From: Janthinobacterium sp. UMAB-56
Lineage (GTDB): Bacteria > Pseudomonadota > Gammaproteobacteria > Burkholderiales > Burkholderiaceae_D
Assembly (NCBI RefSeq): GCF_900095265.1
Contig: NZ_LT607651.1
Coordinates: 389,528 to 453,527 of the forward strand
Reading direction: 5' to 3'
DNA length: 64,000 bases
Shown: piece by piece, positions 42,701 through 50,960 of the stretch
How the letters are laid out: the number at the start of each line of letters is the position of its first letter
How positions within the stretch are numbered: the stretch's first letter is position 1
Notes under the pieces: model-generated
The model's input: the letters and a program-made list of their open reading frames with translations, nothing else
The model's database searches: none
Told to the model about the DNA's origin: nothing
Made by a program: the position numbers and the translations under genes

Positions 42701-43366
42701 ATGAGCACAACCATGCAAAGCGGCGCAGACCTCCTGGCAACAGGCGAATTGGATTACACGACTTCCTGCGCACTGCCGACGCCGTGGGCCCAGTTCACCT
42801 TGCACGCCTTTGTCGAGCACGCCACGGGCAAGGAACACCTGGCCATGGTGCTGGGCGATATCGGCAACGGCGAACCGGTGCTGGCGCGCGTGCATTCCGA
42901 ATGCCTGACGGGCGACGTACTGTTTTCCCAACGCTGCGACTGCGGCGCGCAGCTCGAGGGCGCCTTGAAACGCATCGCCGAGGAAGGCCGCGGCATTTTG
43001 CTATACCTGCGCCAGGAAGGGCGTGGCATCGGCCTGATCAACAAGATCCGCGCCTATCGCCTGCAGGAAGCGGGCGCCGACACGGTGCAGGCGAATGAAC
43101 AGCTGGGCTTCAAGGCCGACGCGCGCAACTACACCTTGTGCAAGCCCATGTTTGCGCAATTCGGCATCAACAGCCTGCGCCTGATGACGAACAACCCGCG
43201 CAAGATCGCCGCCATGGAAGCGCTGGGCATCACGGTAGCCGAACGGGTGCCGCTGCTGGTGAACCGCAATGCCTTCAACCAGCACTACCTGAATACCAAG
43301 CAAAGCAAGCTGGGCCATATGATGACGCCGGAAACGGCGCCGGCGCTGGAAGACGGCGCCCTGTAA
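42701..43366 (+). CDS. ribA: GTP cyclohydrolase II
   Basis: First enzyme of riboflavin synthesis: converts GTP to 2,5-diamino-6-ribosylamino-pyrimidinone phosphate plus formate. A 221-residue stand-alone RibA. The Zn site is [15 protein letters not shown] (C-x10-C-x-C), and [16 protein letters not shown] and the [10 protein letters not shown] stretch carry the catalytic Arg/Tyr and GTP-binding residues. There is no RibB fusion. ATG 42701 has no good ribosome-binding site; ATG 42713 is an alternative. No FMN riboswitch is visible upstream. A 13-bp tandem repeat starts directly after the stop. Confidence 0.95.
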   Translation: MSTTMQSGADLLATGELDYTTSCALPTPWAQFTLHAFVEHATGKEHLAMVLGDIGNGEPVLARVHSECLTGDVLFSQRCDCGAQLEGALKRIAEEGRGILLYLRQEGRGIGLINKIRAYRLQEAGADTVQANEQLGFKADARNYTLCKPMFAQFGINSLRLMTNNPRKIAAMEALGITVAERVPLLVNRNAFNQHYLNTKQSKLGHMMTPETAPALEDGAL

Positions 43367-43418
43367 TTGCCGCACCGGCTTGCCGCACCGGCTTGCCGCG
43401 CCGGCTTGCCGCACCGGC
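43367..43418. repeat. Perfect 13-bp tandem repeat, four units
   Basis: TTGCCGCACCGGC occurs four times head to tail (third unit has one A to G change), starting at the base after the ribA stop codon. It is followed by further GC-rich sequence and lies 65 bp before the protease start. Copy number could vary by slippage. Confidence 0.95.
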
Positions 43419-43483
43419 GCGGCGGCGCGTCAGCTGGGCGCCGGCCCGCGCCCGCTTCGCTCCTGCTCACGCACAAAGGATGC

Positions 43484-44875
43484 ATGAAATTATCTAACTA
43501 CGCCTTCCTGCTGGCCTGCCTGTGCGCTGGCGCAGGCGCACACGCGGCCTCGCCCCCAACGGCAGCCGCAGCCGCCACCGCTTCGACTCCCCCCGCCAAA
43601 CCGCCGCCTGCCACCGCCGCGCCCGCCGCCACCGAACATGCGGCCCTGCCGCCACCGTCATCGGCCGCGCAAAAGTTGTACACGGCCGCGCGCGCCGATA
43701 TCCTGCAAGTGCGCGTACTGCTGAAAAATGGCCGCACGCAGTCCTCGGTTGGCTCGGGCTTTTTGATCGGCACGGGCGACCTGGTGGTGAGCAATTATCA
43801 CGTCGTATCCCAATTCGCACTCGACCCCGATACCTACGTGGGCGAATGGGTCGACACCAGCGGCCAGCGCGGCAATGTGGAATTGCTGGCCGTCGACGTG
43901 CTGCACGACCTGGCCGTGCTGCGCGTGAACCGCCATGGCACGGGTTTCTTCAAGATGCCGGATGCACTGGCGCCCCTGACTCAGGGCCAGTACCTGTATT
44001 CGATGGGCAATCCGCTGGACCTGGGCTTCGCCATTTCGGAAGGCGCGTACAACGGCGTCGTCACGCGCAGCTTTTACGACCAGCTGATGTTTACGGGGCC
44101 GATCAATTCCGGCATGAGCGGCGGCCCCAGCGTCACCGCGAATGGCGACGTAGCCGGCGTGAATGTGTCGAAACGCCTCGATGGAGAACTCGTCAGTTTT
44201 CTCGTTCCCGCCCGTTATGCCCAGCAGTTGCTGGCCAAGGTCGCCCTGCAAGGCAAGGCGCCGAAGGACTTCAAGCCTTTGGTGACGGCGCAGCTGCTGG
44301 CGCACCAGGACGTCATGCTGGCGCGCCTGCTCGATACGCCCTTGAGCCTGAAAGCCATGGGCCCGTATCGCGTGCCCGTGCGCGAGTCCGACCAGATGCG
44401 CTGCTGGGGCCGCTCCAACGTCAAGTCCGACAAGCCCTATATGCTCGACAACACCAGCTGCGCCATGGAATCGGCCATCTTCATTTCCGGCGCCCTGCAG
44501 ACGGGGCAAGTGTCGATGCGCCATGAATTCCTGCGCAGCAGCGCATTGAGCGCACTGCGCTTTTCGGAACTGGCCAGCGCCTCGTTCAAGAATGAAAGTT
44601 TCGGCAGCTACAAGAGCGCGCACCTGACGGGCCCCCATTGCACCGAACAGTTCGTCAAGAACGCCACCCTGCCCCTGCGCGCCGTCCTGTGCGTGCGTGC
44701 CTACCGCAAGTTTACAGGCCTGTACGACTTTGCCCTGCTGGCCGCCAGCACCGATGAGCCACTCATGAGCCTGCAAAGCCGCATCGATGCGCGCGGCGTA
44801 TCCTACGCCAACGGCATGCGCGTCACGCGCACCTTCCTCGAAGCGCTGTCGCGGGAAAGCAGCCACAAGCCATGA
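43484..44875 (+). CDS. Secreted trypsin-like serine protease (DegP/HtrA-like domain, no PDZ)
   Basis: A 463-residue exported protein. The signal peptide ends near GAHA, then an Ala/Pro/Thr-rich linker (residues about 22-60) leads to a trypsin-2 domain (about 65-255) with the triad in SNYHVVS (His), LHDLAVLRV (Asp) and NSGMSGGPS (Ser). The C-terminal ~200 residues contain four or five cysteines (MRCWGR, NTSCAM, GPHCTE, VLCVRA) and match no family I recognise; no PDZ domain is present. AAAGGA precedes ATG 43484. The stop overlaps the FHA gene by 4 nt (ATGA), so the two products are made together. Confidence 0.85.
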   Translation: MKLSNYAFLLACLCAGAGAHAASPPTAAAAATASTPPAKPPPATAAPAATEHAALPPPSSAAQKLYTAARADILQVRVLLKNGRTQSSVGSGFLIGTGDLVVSNYHVVSQFALDPDTYVGEWVDTSGQRGNVELLAVDVLHDLAVLRVNRHGTGFFKMPDALAPLTQGQYLYSMGNPLDLGFAISEGAYNGVVTRSFYDQLMFTGPINSGMSGGPSVTANGDVAGVNVSKRLDGELVSFLVPARYAQQLLAKVALQGKAPKDFKPLVTAQLLAHQDVMLARLLDTPLSLKAMGPYRVPVRESDQMRCWGRSNVKSDKPYMLDNTSCAMESAIFISGALQTGQVSMRHEFLRSSALSALRFSELASASFKNESFGSYKSAHLTGPHCTEQFVKNATLPLRAVLCVRAYRKFTGLYDFALLAASTDEPLMSLQSRIDARGVSYANGMRVTRTFLEALSRESSHKP

Positions 44876-45852
44876 AAGCACCGTACTTCATCGAAATCCT
44901 CGCCGATAATGGCGACGTGCAGCAGCGCCAGTGCATCGCCGCCCTGCCGATCCGTATCGGCCGCGGTTACGACAACGACTTCATCCTCGACGACGCGCAT
45001 ACGGCGGCCGAACACGCCATTGTCGAAGACGACGGCGCAGGCGGCCTGCTGCTGCGCGACCTGGGCAGCCAGAATGGCGTGATCCACCAAGGCCAGCGGC
45101 AAGTGCAAGTAGCCTTGAACGGCAACAGCATCGTGCGCCTGGGCCACACGCGCCTGCGCGTGCGCGCCAGCGACCACCCAGTTGCGCCCGAGCTGAGCGA
45201 TACCACCAGGCATGACTGGGAAGGCTTGCGCCCCGCCGTCGCCGGCCTGGCCATGATCGGCGCCTCGGCCGCCTTCAGCAACTGGCTGAGCGATGCGGAA
45301 GCCTTCGACCCGATTTCTTACCTGATGGTCATCGCCTCCGCGCTGGCGGGCGGCCTCGTGTGGGCGGCTATCTGGGCCGTGGCAAACCGCCTGTTCGGCC
45401 ATGTGGCGCGCTTCGGCCGCCACCTGTTCATCATCGGCTGCGGCTTGCTGGCCATGGAAGTGTGGGAACTGGGCAGCAATGTGGCGGCGTATGCGCTCTC
45501 GCTGGAAGTGCTGACGCGCTACGGACGGCATATGTTCATCCTCATCGTCTGCGCCATGATCTACTACCATTTGTGCACGATCAAGCCCCAGCACCCGCGC
45601 CGCTTCGGCCTCGTTGCCATCGTGCTGGCCATCGTCGGCTCGACCCTGATTTTGCTGAACAACCTGCAGATCAGCGGCCGCCTGGCCGACGAAGCCTATA
45701 TGTCGGCGCTCTACCCGCCGGCCTTGCGCCTGAGCCCGAATCACACGACGGACGCCTTCTTCCGCGATGCGGCCGGCCTGCAGCGCGGCGTCGACGCCGA
45801 GCGGGGCAAGGCCGCCAAGGGCGCAGACGAAGACGAAGACAGCGGCGATTAA
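44872..45852 (+). CDS. FHA domain protein with C-terminal membrane region
   Basis: A 326-residue protein. Residues about 5-100 form a forkhead-associated phosphothreonine-binding domain (IRIGRGYDNDFILDD, GSQNGVIHQGQ, IVRLGHTRLRV). The usual SxxH after the second strand is AAEH, so the conserved Ser is missing. Residues about 118-290 hold about five hydrophobic segments (e.g. HLFIIGCGLLAMEVWELG, FGLVAIVLAIVGSTLILLNN), and the tail is acidic (DEDEDSGD). It is translationally coupled to the secreted protease gene, suggesting a cytosolic phospho-signal linked through the membrane to a periplasmic protease. No kinase gene is adjacent. Confidence 0.85.
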   Translation: MKAPYFIEILADNGDVQQRQCIAALPIRIGRGYDNDFILDDAHTAAEHAIVEDDGAGGLLLRDLGSQNGVIHQGQRQVQVALNGNSIVRLGHTRLRVRASDHPVAPELSDTTRHDWEGLRPAVAGLAMIGASAAFSNWLSDAEAFDPISYLMVIASALAGGLVWAAIWAVANRLFGHVARFGRHLFIIGCGLLAMEVWELGSNVAAYALSLEVLTRYGRHMFILIVCAMIYYHLCTIKPQHPRRFGLVAIVLAIVGSTLILLNNLQISGRLADEAYMSALYPPALRLSPNHTTDAFFRDAAGLQRGVDAERGKAAKGADEDEDSGD

Positions 45853-45865
45853 GTAGCCATCAAGC

Positions 45866-45906
45866 AAAAAAGCCCGCCGTGTCTGCACAGACCGGCGGGC
45901 TTTTTT
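45866..45906. terminator. Strong bidirectional terminator
   Basis: AAAAAAGCCCGCCG and CGGCGGGCTTTTTT arms form a stem of over 10 bp between the FHA gene (plus) and the PEP-CTERM gene (minus); T runs exist on both strands. Confidence 0.92.
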
Positions 45907-45939
45907 ACGCGCGCCGTACGGCGCGCAGAATCTCGCTGC

Positions 45940-46596
45940 TTAGAACTTGGCTTCCTGCTTGCGGCGTGCCGTAAAGCCCAGCAGGCCCAAGCCGACCAGC
46001 AGCATGGCATAGGTGGTTGGCTCAGGGACGGCCGAGATCAAGCCGTCATTCGCGCCGAAGCTGGCGAAATTGTTATTGCCCGCCTTGAACTGCGCTTGCT
46101 GGCCGCCATCGCAGCAGCCTTCCAGGCCATAGATGCTCAGGGTATGGTTGCCGGCCGTCAGGGTGCTTGAACCACTGAAAAACTGGCTGCCATTGTTGTA
46201 GTTACCTGCCCACCACATGTCGTTGCTCTTGAAGTCCAGCGCCACGCCATCGAGGAACAGGGCGCCGCCCTTGCCGAAATCGACGCCGCTGCGGAAGCTC
46301 CAGGCGCCCGCATCGGCCGCGCTGACGCCAAAGTTGATCACCGACTTGAAGGCGATATTCGAGCCGCTGCCGAACAAGCCGCTGTTATTCACGTTGTTAT
46401 AGTTGGCGATGGTCGTCGTGCCATAGCCGGCGCCCGGCGTGGCCACGGCGCTATCCACCACGGACTGGTAAGCGGCGGCGGAAGCTTGCGCGCCAGCATT
46501 CGAATAGCCGGTGGAGAGGGTGATGGTGCTGGCGTTCGCGTGGGAAAACACAGCGATAGCGATCAGGGACAGGGCGATTTTAGGCAAGTTTTTCAT
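45940..46596 (-). CDS. PEP-CTERM sorting-domain protein (CCxG type)
   Basis: A 218-residue exported surface protein. Signal peptide (KIALSLIAIAVFSHANAS), a Gly/Asn/Ser-rich beta domain with the motif EGCCDGGQQAQF near residue 165, and a C-terminal VPEPTTYAMLLVGLGLLGF followed by ARRKQ. That last part is a PEP-CTERM signal recognised by exosortase. These proteins are anchored or released at the outer surface and are linked to exopolysaccharide or biofilm. Exosortase genes are not in the window. ATG 46596 begins the signal peptide. Confidence 0.93.
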   Translation of the reverse strand: MKNLPKIALSLIAIAVFSHANASTITLSTGYSNAGAQASAAAYQSVVDSAVATPGAGYGTTTIANYNNVNNSGLFGSGSNIAFKSVINFGVSAADAGAWSFRSGVDFGKGGALFLDGVALDFKSNDMWWAGNYNNGSQFFSGSSTLTAGNHTLSIYGLEGCCDGGQQAQFKAGNNNFASFGANDGLISAVPEPTTYAMLLVGLGLLGFTARRKQEAKF

Positions 46597-47117
46597 GATG
46601 GTATCCAGTAAGTAAGTATTCAGTGGGCGCAGCAAGGGGCGCTGGAGCTGAATACACGCTGCATTGAGGCGTGTCGGCTTAGCGCGAGCAATTGCAAGGA
46701 TGAGCGGTCGGGGACGTAGCTTCCGCAGCACTACGCGGACTTGCGGCGTGCCATGGCGGCACTGCAAGCGTCCTGGAAAGGGTTCGGGTTCCCGGGACAA
46801 GGCCAGACAGTTGACGGGTCAGTTAAAACGTTGAATCTATTCTATCTTAAATTCCATGAGGAAAAGTATTTTTCTTTTTGCCATGTAAAATATATTTATA
46901 GCAAGCACGCATCAAACAGGCAGAATAGCCTGGAGAACCGAGCCGCGCGAGCAGTACAGCCGTCGCCCGGCTTGGCGCGCTGTCGCACCAGCACCACAAA
47001 TGCGCGCGCCAGTGTCGCATCTTGCGCATTTCTTTTCGCATGCTGCTGCACCACGCAGCGAAACAGCATGGCAGAATGTAGTCACGCTGCTACCGATCCG
47101 AACAGGGGGAAAGAGGA
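46597..47117. other. Gene-free stretch between PEP-CTERM and YjbR genes
   Basis: About 520 bp with no supportable gene. An A/T-rich patch (about 46830-46905) stands out against the GC-rich background and may be a promoter region for the PEP-CTERM gene (long leader) or the YjbR gene. No RNA gene recognised. Confidence 0.4.
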
Positions 47118-47456
47118 ATGGTTGACCTGGAAGAACTACGCTATCTGGCACTGTCGTTTCCCGACACCACCGAGGAAGAACACCACGACCGTCCGGCCTT
47201 CCGCGTGGGCGGGAAAATCTTTGCCACCCTGCCCGATGACGAGCATATCAACGTGCTGCTCGATGCGGAAGCGGCGCATATCGCCACCGTCATCACGCCA
47301 GCGGGTTGCGAAAAGCTGTGGTGGGGCGAACGGCTGGCCGGCATCACGGTGCGCCTGGCGGACGCCGAGCTGGACATGCTGGCCGCCGCCCTGACGGCCG
47401 CCTGGCGGCGCAAGGCTCCCAGCGCGCTGGCAAAGAGCATCAACCCAACAGGGTAG
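47118..47456 (+). CDS. MmcQ/YjbR family protein
   Basis: A 112-residue protein of the MmcQ/YjbR (DUF419) family, a CyaY-like fold. Landmarks are LALSFPDTTEEEHHDRPAFR and VGGKIFATLPDDEHINVLL. Some members bind DNA; function is unclear. A GGGAAAGAGG site precedes the ATG. The stop abuts that of the convergent TetR gene (no gap). Confidence 0.9.
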   Translation: MVDLEELRYLALSFPDTTEEEHHDRPAFRVGGKIFATLPDDEHINVLLDAEAAHIATVITPAGCEKLWWGERLAGITVRLADAELDMLAAALTAAWRRKAPSALAKSINPTG

Positions 47457-48077
47457 TTACAACGGCCAATTGCGTAGCAGCAGGCCTACCATTTTCTGCA
47501 ATTGCTCGCGCGATACGCCTGCCGCCGCCTGGATGGCCATGCCCTGCGACAGGGTCACGACAAAGCGCGCCTGCTGCTCCGGGCAAGAATCGGGCGGCAA
47601 ATCCCCTTCTTCCTTGGCGCGCCGCAAGCGGTCGCGCAATTTGATTTCACCGCGCAGCCGGCGCGCGAACAACTCATCACGGATCGGCAAGGCATCGTCG
47701 CTGCAGGCGAGCGCTGCATTCACGCCCATGCAACCGTGCGGTCCGTCCGGCATGGTTTGCGCGTCGACATATTGCGTCAGCAGGGCTTCCACCACCTGGC
47801 GCGCCGTCGGCTGTTCCAGCGCCGCATCGAAAAACCGCATGCGCGTGTCGCTGTAGCGCTCGAGCGCCTTGTGGAACAGCTGCTCCTTGTTGCCGAAGAC
47901 GGCATACAGGCTGGGGCGGTTCATGCCCATCGCTTTCGTCAATTCCGGCAAGGAACTGCCCTCATAGCCCTTTTCCCAGAACACTTTCATGGCGCAATCG
48001 AGCGCCTCGTCCGCGTCGAAGGTGCGTGGCCGCCCCGTTTTCGCCTTGGCTACTGGCTCTTTTTTATTTTGTTTCAT
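47457..48077 (-). CDS. TetR/AcrR family regulator of the divergent MFS gene
   Basis: A 206-residue repressor. The HTH lies in LPELTKAMGMNRPSLYAVFG (about residues 43-62), preceded by GRPRTFDADEALDCAMKVFW, typical of regulators of efflux genes. Divergent from the MFS exporter gene; a perfect TACCG-tt-CGGTA palindrome overlaps its own start codon and a second lies 51 bp away, so autoregulation and control of the exporter are expected. Ligand unknown. Confidence 0.92.
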   Translation of the reverse strand: MKQNKKEPVAKAKTGRPRTFDADEALDCAMKVFWEKGYEGSSLPELTKAMGMNRPSLYAVFGNKEQLFHKALERYSDTRMRFFDAALEQPTARQVVEALLTQYVDAQTMPDGPHGCMGVNAALACSDDALPIRDELFARRLRGEIKLRDRLRRAKEEGDLPPDSCPEQQARFVVTLSQGMAIQAAAGVSREQLQKMVGLLLRNWPL

Positions 48078-48088
48078 ACCGTTCGGTA
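48077..48088. promoter_or_regulatory. TetR operator 1
   Basis: TACCGTTCGGTA is a perfect palindrome apart from the central two bases; it begins at the last base of the tetR start codon (reading the plus strand). Confidence 0.65.
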
Positions 48089-48096
48089 AAAAATTG

Positions 48097-48126
48097 TTGA
48101 CAACAATGTCTGCCTGCCCTGATTAT
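48097..48126 (+). promoter_or_regulatory. Putative sigma-70 promoter of the MFS gene
   Basis: TTGACA at 48097-48102 and GATTAT at 48121-48126 are spaced 18 bp. The -35 lies inside the palindrome ATTGTTGACAACAAT (48093-48107), and operator 2 begins just past the -10. Confidence 0.5.
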
Positions 48127-48127
48127 A

Positions 48128-48139
48128 TACCGACCGGTT
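48128..48139. promoter_or_regulatory. TetR operator 2
   Basis: TACCGACCGGTT matches operator 1 in 10 of 12 positions of the TACCGnnCGGTA pattern at the symmetric bases and lies at the expected transcription start of the MFS gene. Confidence 0.6.
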
Positions 48140-48169
48140 AAAAACCTCCCGGCTTTTCAGGAACCTCCC

Positions 48170-49387
48170 ATGCACACATCTTCCAACGCTACTGGCGACG
48201 ACACCACCGTGGCGCCGTGGCTGGCCGTCTTATCCGTCGGCATCGGCGCCTTCGCCCTCGTTACTTCCGAATTCCTGCCCGTCGGCCTGCTGCCGGCCAT
48301 GGCCGCCGAATTGGCCATCAGCAAGGGCCAGGCGGGACTGATGATCACCACGCCCGGCATCGTTGCCGCATTTGCCGCCATCTTCGTGACCGTCGGCTCG
48401 GGCCGCATGGACCGCCGCATCGTGCTGCTGGCGCTCACGGCCCTGCTCGTCGCCTCGAACCTGCTGGTGGCGCTGGCGCCCTCATATGCGTGGATATTGC
48501 TGGGCCGCGCCATGCTGGGCGTGGGCGTGGGCGGCTTCTGGGCCATCGGCAGCGCCATCGGCCCGCGCCTGGTGGCGCCACAGCATGCGTCGCGCGCCAT
48601 GTCCATCATCTTCGCCGGCGTCTCGCTGGGGACGGTGGCGGGCGTGCCGGCCGGCGCGCTGGTGGGCGAGCTGGTCGGTTGGCGCGTGGCTTTCGGCGCA
48701 GCCAGCGCCATTGCCGTGCTGGTCTTTCTCGGACAGCTATTGCTGCTGCCCAAGCTGCCGCCGACACAAGCCATCCGCTTGCGCCAGTTGCCGATGATTT
48801 TCGGCATCCGCAAAGCCAGGCTGGGCCTGGTCGCCACGGCCATGCTGTTTACGGGCCAGTTCGCCGCCTACACGTATATCGCGCCTTTCCTCACGCAGAT
48901 CTCGCACCTGGCGGCCGGCACGGTCAGCGCCATGCTGCTGGTGTATGGCGCTTCCGGCTTCATCGGCAATCTGGTGGGCGGCTGGGCGGCTGGCCGCTAC
49001 GAACGGGCCGCGCTGATGCTGACGGGCGTCGTGCTGGGCTTGTCCACCCTGGCGCTGGCCGCGTTCGGCAGCCATGCTCTCACCGCCATGCTGCTGGTGG
49101 CCGTGTGGGGCTTCGGTTTCGGCGCCATGCCGATCGCCGTACAGACGTGGATGTTCAAGGCCGCGCCACACTTGATGGAAGGCAGCAGCGCGCTCTTCGT
49201 TGCCATCGTGCAAGTGTCGCTGGCGTCGGGCGCCTTGCTCGGTGGCCTGGCCGTCGACCAACTGGGCGTATCGAGCGCGATGCTGGTCGGCGGTCTGTTT
49301 GCCCTCGGCTGCGCCATGACGATCGCGCTCTTCGGCAAGCCGCAAACGAGCGCCAAGGCGTGCGCCAGCGCGGCCTGCGAAGCCTAG
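48170..49387 (+). CDS. MFS transporter, DHA1 family (NepI/YdhP-like)
   Basis: A 405-residue 12-helix antiporter. FALVTSEFLPVGLLPAMAAE near the N-terminus, GRAMLGVGVGGFWAIGSAIG in TM4/5 and the GRYERAALM loop place it with purine-nucleoside/arabinose-type exporters (NepI, YdhP). Divergent from a TetR regulator with palindromic sites over its promoter, so it is probably induced by its substrate. The actual compound is unknown. Confidence 0.9.
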   Translation: MHTSSNATGDDTTVAPWLAVLSVGIGAFALVTSEFLPVGLLPAMAAELAISKGQAGLMITTPGIVAAFAAIFVTVGSGRMDRRIVLLALTALLVASNLLVALAPSYAWILLGRAMLGVGVGGFWAIGSAIGPRLVAPQHASRAMSIIFAGVSLGTVAGVPAGALVGELVGWRVAFGAASAIAVLVFLGQLLLLPKLPPTQAIRLRQLPMIFGIRKARLGLVATAMLFTGQFAAYTYIAPFLTQISHLAAGTVSAMLLVYGASGFIGNLVGGWAAGRYERAALMLTGVVLGLSTLALAAFGSHALTAMLLVAVWGFGFGAMPIAVQTWMFKAAPHLMEGSSALFVAIVQVSLASGALLGGLAVDQLGVSSAMLVGGLFALGCAMTIALFGKPQTSAKACASAACEA

Positions 49388-49400
49388 CAATGAAGTCGGT

Positions 49401-49703
49401 TCAGATGCGGCCGCGGCGGAATTCCCCGAGGAACTTCGTCACTTCGGCCGGCGTCATCGGCACGTCTGCATCGCCGTGAAACGCATACAGGAACGGCGTG
49501 CCGCCCAGGCGGTCCGTCAGCTTGGCAAAGAGCAAAAAACGGCTGCCCAGCGGATAGCGCTGCAGGTCGACCAGGCGGCGCGAGCACTGCACGGCCAGTT
49601 CGGGCGAAAAAGCCTGGCCCGGCACGGGGCGCACTTCCACGCGACCATGGATCGCGCGCGATTCGACGGCAACGTGCCGGTATGCATAAGTATCACGGGC
49701 CAT
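49401..49703 (-). CDS. Conserved small hypothetical protein (100 aa)
   Basis: A 100-residue soluble protein without recognised domain. It carries a basic beta-rich N-terminus (YAYRHVAVESRAIHGRVEVR) and ends PAEVTKFLGEFRRGRI. Third-position G/C bias supports coding. It is convergent with the MFS gene (14 bp between stops) and follows the sugar dehydrogenase gene in position but is read in the same direction, starting 57 bp after its stop. Function unknown. Confidence 0.65.
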   Translation of the reverse strand: MARDTYAYRHVAVESRAIHGRVEVRPVPGQAFSPELAVQCSRRLVDLQRYPLGSRFLLFAKLTDRLGGTPFLYAFHGDADVPMTPAEVTKFLGEFRRGRI

Positions 49704-49760
49704 GCCACCACCTTGAATGGAGTAAAGGCGCCATCTTAAGCGAAGTGGGCGCCTGGCGTG

Positions 49761-50924
49761 TTACTGCGGCACGATGCGCAGCAAGCGGCCGTTGTCTTCA
49801 TCCGTCAGCGCATACAAGTAGCCATCCGGCCCCTGGCGCACGTCGCGCACGCGCGCGCCGATGGCCAGGCGGTCCTGCCCCGTCACCTTGCCGCTGGCAT
49901 CGACGGCGATGCGGCGGATATCCTTGGCCGCCAGGCCGCCGCTGAAGATGCTGCCACGCCAGGCGGCAATCTTGTCGCCCGTGTAGACGGCCAGCCCTGA
50001 CGGCGCCGGCGATGGCACCCAGGCCACGCTCGGCTTGAGCATGCCCGGCACTTCATGCTGGCCGACGGCTTCATGCGTCTTGTAGTCGGCGCCATAGCTT
50101 TGCAGGGGCCAGCCATAGTTGCCGCCCGCCACCACCAGGTTCAGCTCATCACCGCCGTACGGACCGTGTTCCGTGGCCCATACGCGGCCGGAAACAGGAT
50201 CGAGCGCCAGGCCCTGCACGTTGCGGTGACCAAGCGACCAGATTTCCGGCAAGGCACCCTTGGCCGCCAGCGGATTGCCGGGCGCCGGCTTGCCGTCTTC
50301 CGTCAGGCGCAGGATGGAACCCTGGTGCGTGGCCAGGTTTTGCGCCTGCTCGCGCGCCAGGCGGTCGCCGATGCGCAAGGGCGGATTGCCGCCATCTGCC
50401 ACGCTCATCAGCAAAGTGCCATCCGGCAGCCACAGCAGGCGTGAACCGAAGTGCTGGCCGCCGCTTTTGTCCGTGGCCACCTTGAACAGGGTCTGGATGC
50501 CCGTCACCTTCTTGCCATCGAACACGCCGCGCACCAGGGTCGTGCGGTTGGCGTCACTGGTGCCCGTCGACACTGTCATGTACACGCGCGGGTTCGGTTT
50601 GTTGACATCCTGCGGGTGCAGCACGATATCGAGCAAGCCGCCCTGCCCGCCCGTAAACACCTTGGGCATGCCTTCCAGCGTCACGTCGGCGAAGCTCTTG
50701 CCATTCAGCAGATGCAAGCTGCCCTGCTTGCTGGTGACGAGCGCGCGCCCCTCGCCCAGCCAGGCGATGCCCCACGGCTGGCGCACGCCCTGCGCTACGG
50801 TCTCGGCCTTCCAGCCCTGCCTGGCGGCGGGCGGCTCGCCCGTGGCTTGCAGTTCGGCCCAGGCCGCTGGCGCGGCGGTCAGTGCCCATGCAAGCAAGAT
50901 ACTGTTACGGCGTAGCTGGAACAT
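49761..50924 (-). CDS. PQQ-dependent sugar dehydrogenase (YliI/Asd-like)
   Basis: A 387-residue secreted beta-propeller quinoprotein. The signal peptide ends at AAWA; then come GVRQPWGIAWLGEGRALVTS, GGQGGLLDIVLHP, HFGSRLLWLPDGTLLMSVAD (GSRL region), GHRNVQGLALDP and TEHGPYGGDELN, which are the blade motifs and PQQ/Ca2+-binding stretches of the soluble aldose dehydrogenase family (E. coli YliI). It oxidises aldose sugars in the periplasm. A good GGAGAGAG site precedes ATG 50924. It follows ispF by 36 bp on the same strand; no PQQ synthesis genes are in the window. Confidence 0.93.
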   Translation of the reverse strand: MFQLRRNSILLAWALTAAPAAWAELQATGEPPAARQGWKAETVAQGVRQPWGIAWLGEGRALVTSKQGSLHLLNGKSFADVTLEGMPKVFTGGQGGLLDIVLHPQDVNKPNPRVYMTVSTGTSDANRTTLVRGVFDGKKVTGIQTLFKVATDKSGGQHFGSRLLWLPDGTLLMSVADGGNPPLRIGDRLAREQAQNLATHQGSILRLTEDGKPAPGNPLAAKGALPEIWSLGHRNVQGLALDPVSGRVWATEHGPYGGDELNLVVAGGNYGWPLQSYGADYKTHEAVGQHEVPGMLKPSVAWVPSPAPSGLAVYTGDKIAAWRGSIFSGGLAAKDIRRIAVDASGKVTGQDRLAIGARVRDVRQGPDGYLYALTDEDNGRLLRIVPQ

Positions 50925-50960
50925 GCTCTCTCCTGTCAGTGGTCGATCGTCGGTGGCGTA

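Noticed and set aside
43367-43418. CRISPR-like repeat array after ribA
   Set aside because: Units are 13 bp and contiguous with no spacers and no cas genes nearby; it is a simple tandem repeat.
46739-46753. Sigma-54-like site (minus strand, TGGCACG then CCGCAAGT) upstream of the PEP-CTERM gene
   Set aside because: The -24 half fits but the -12 half reads AAGT instead of TTGC, so the match is too weak to claim.
46741-47394. A 217-codon plus-strand frame before the YjbR gene
   Set aside because: Crosses an A/T-rich non-coding patch and then reads the YjbR gene in the wrong frame; no conserved content.
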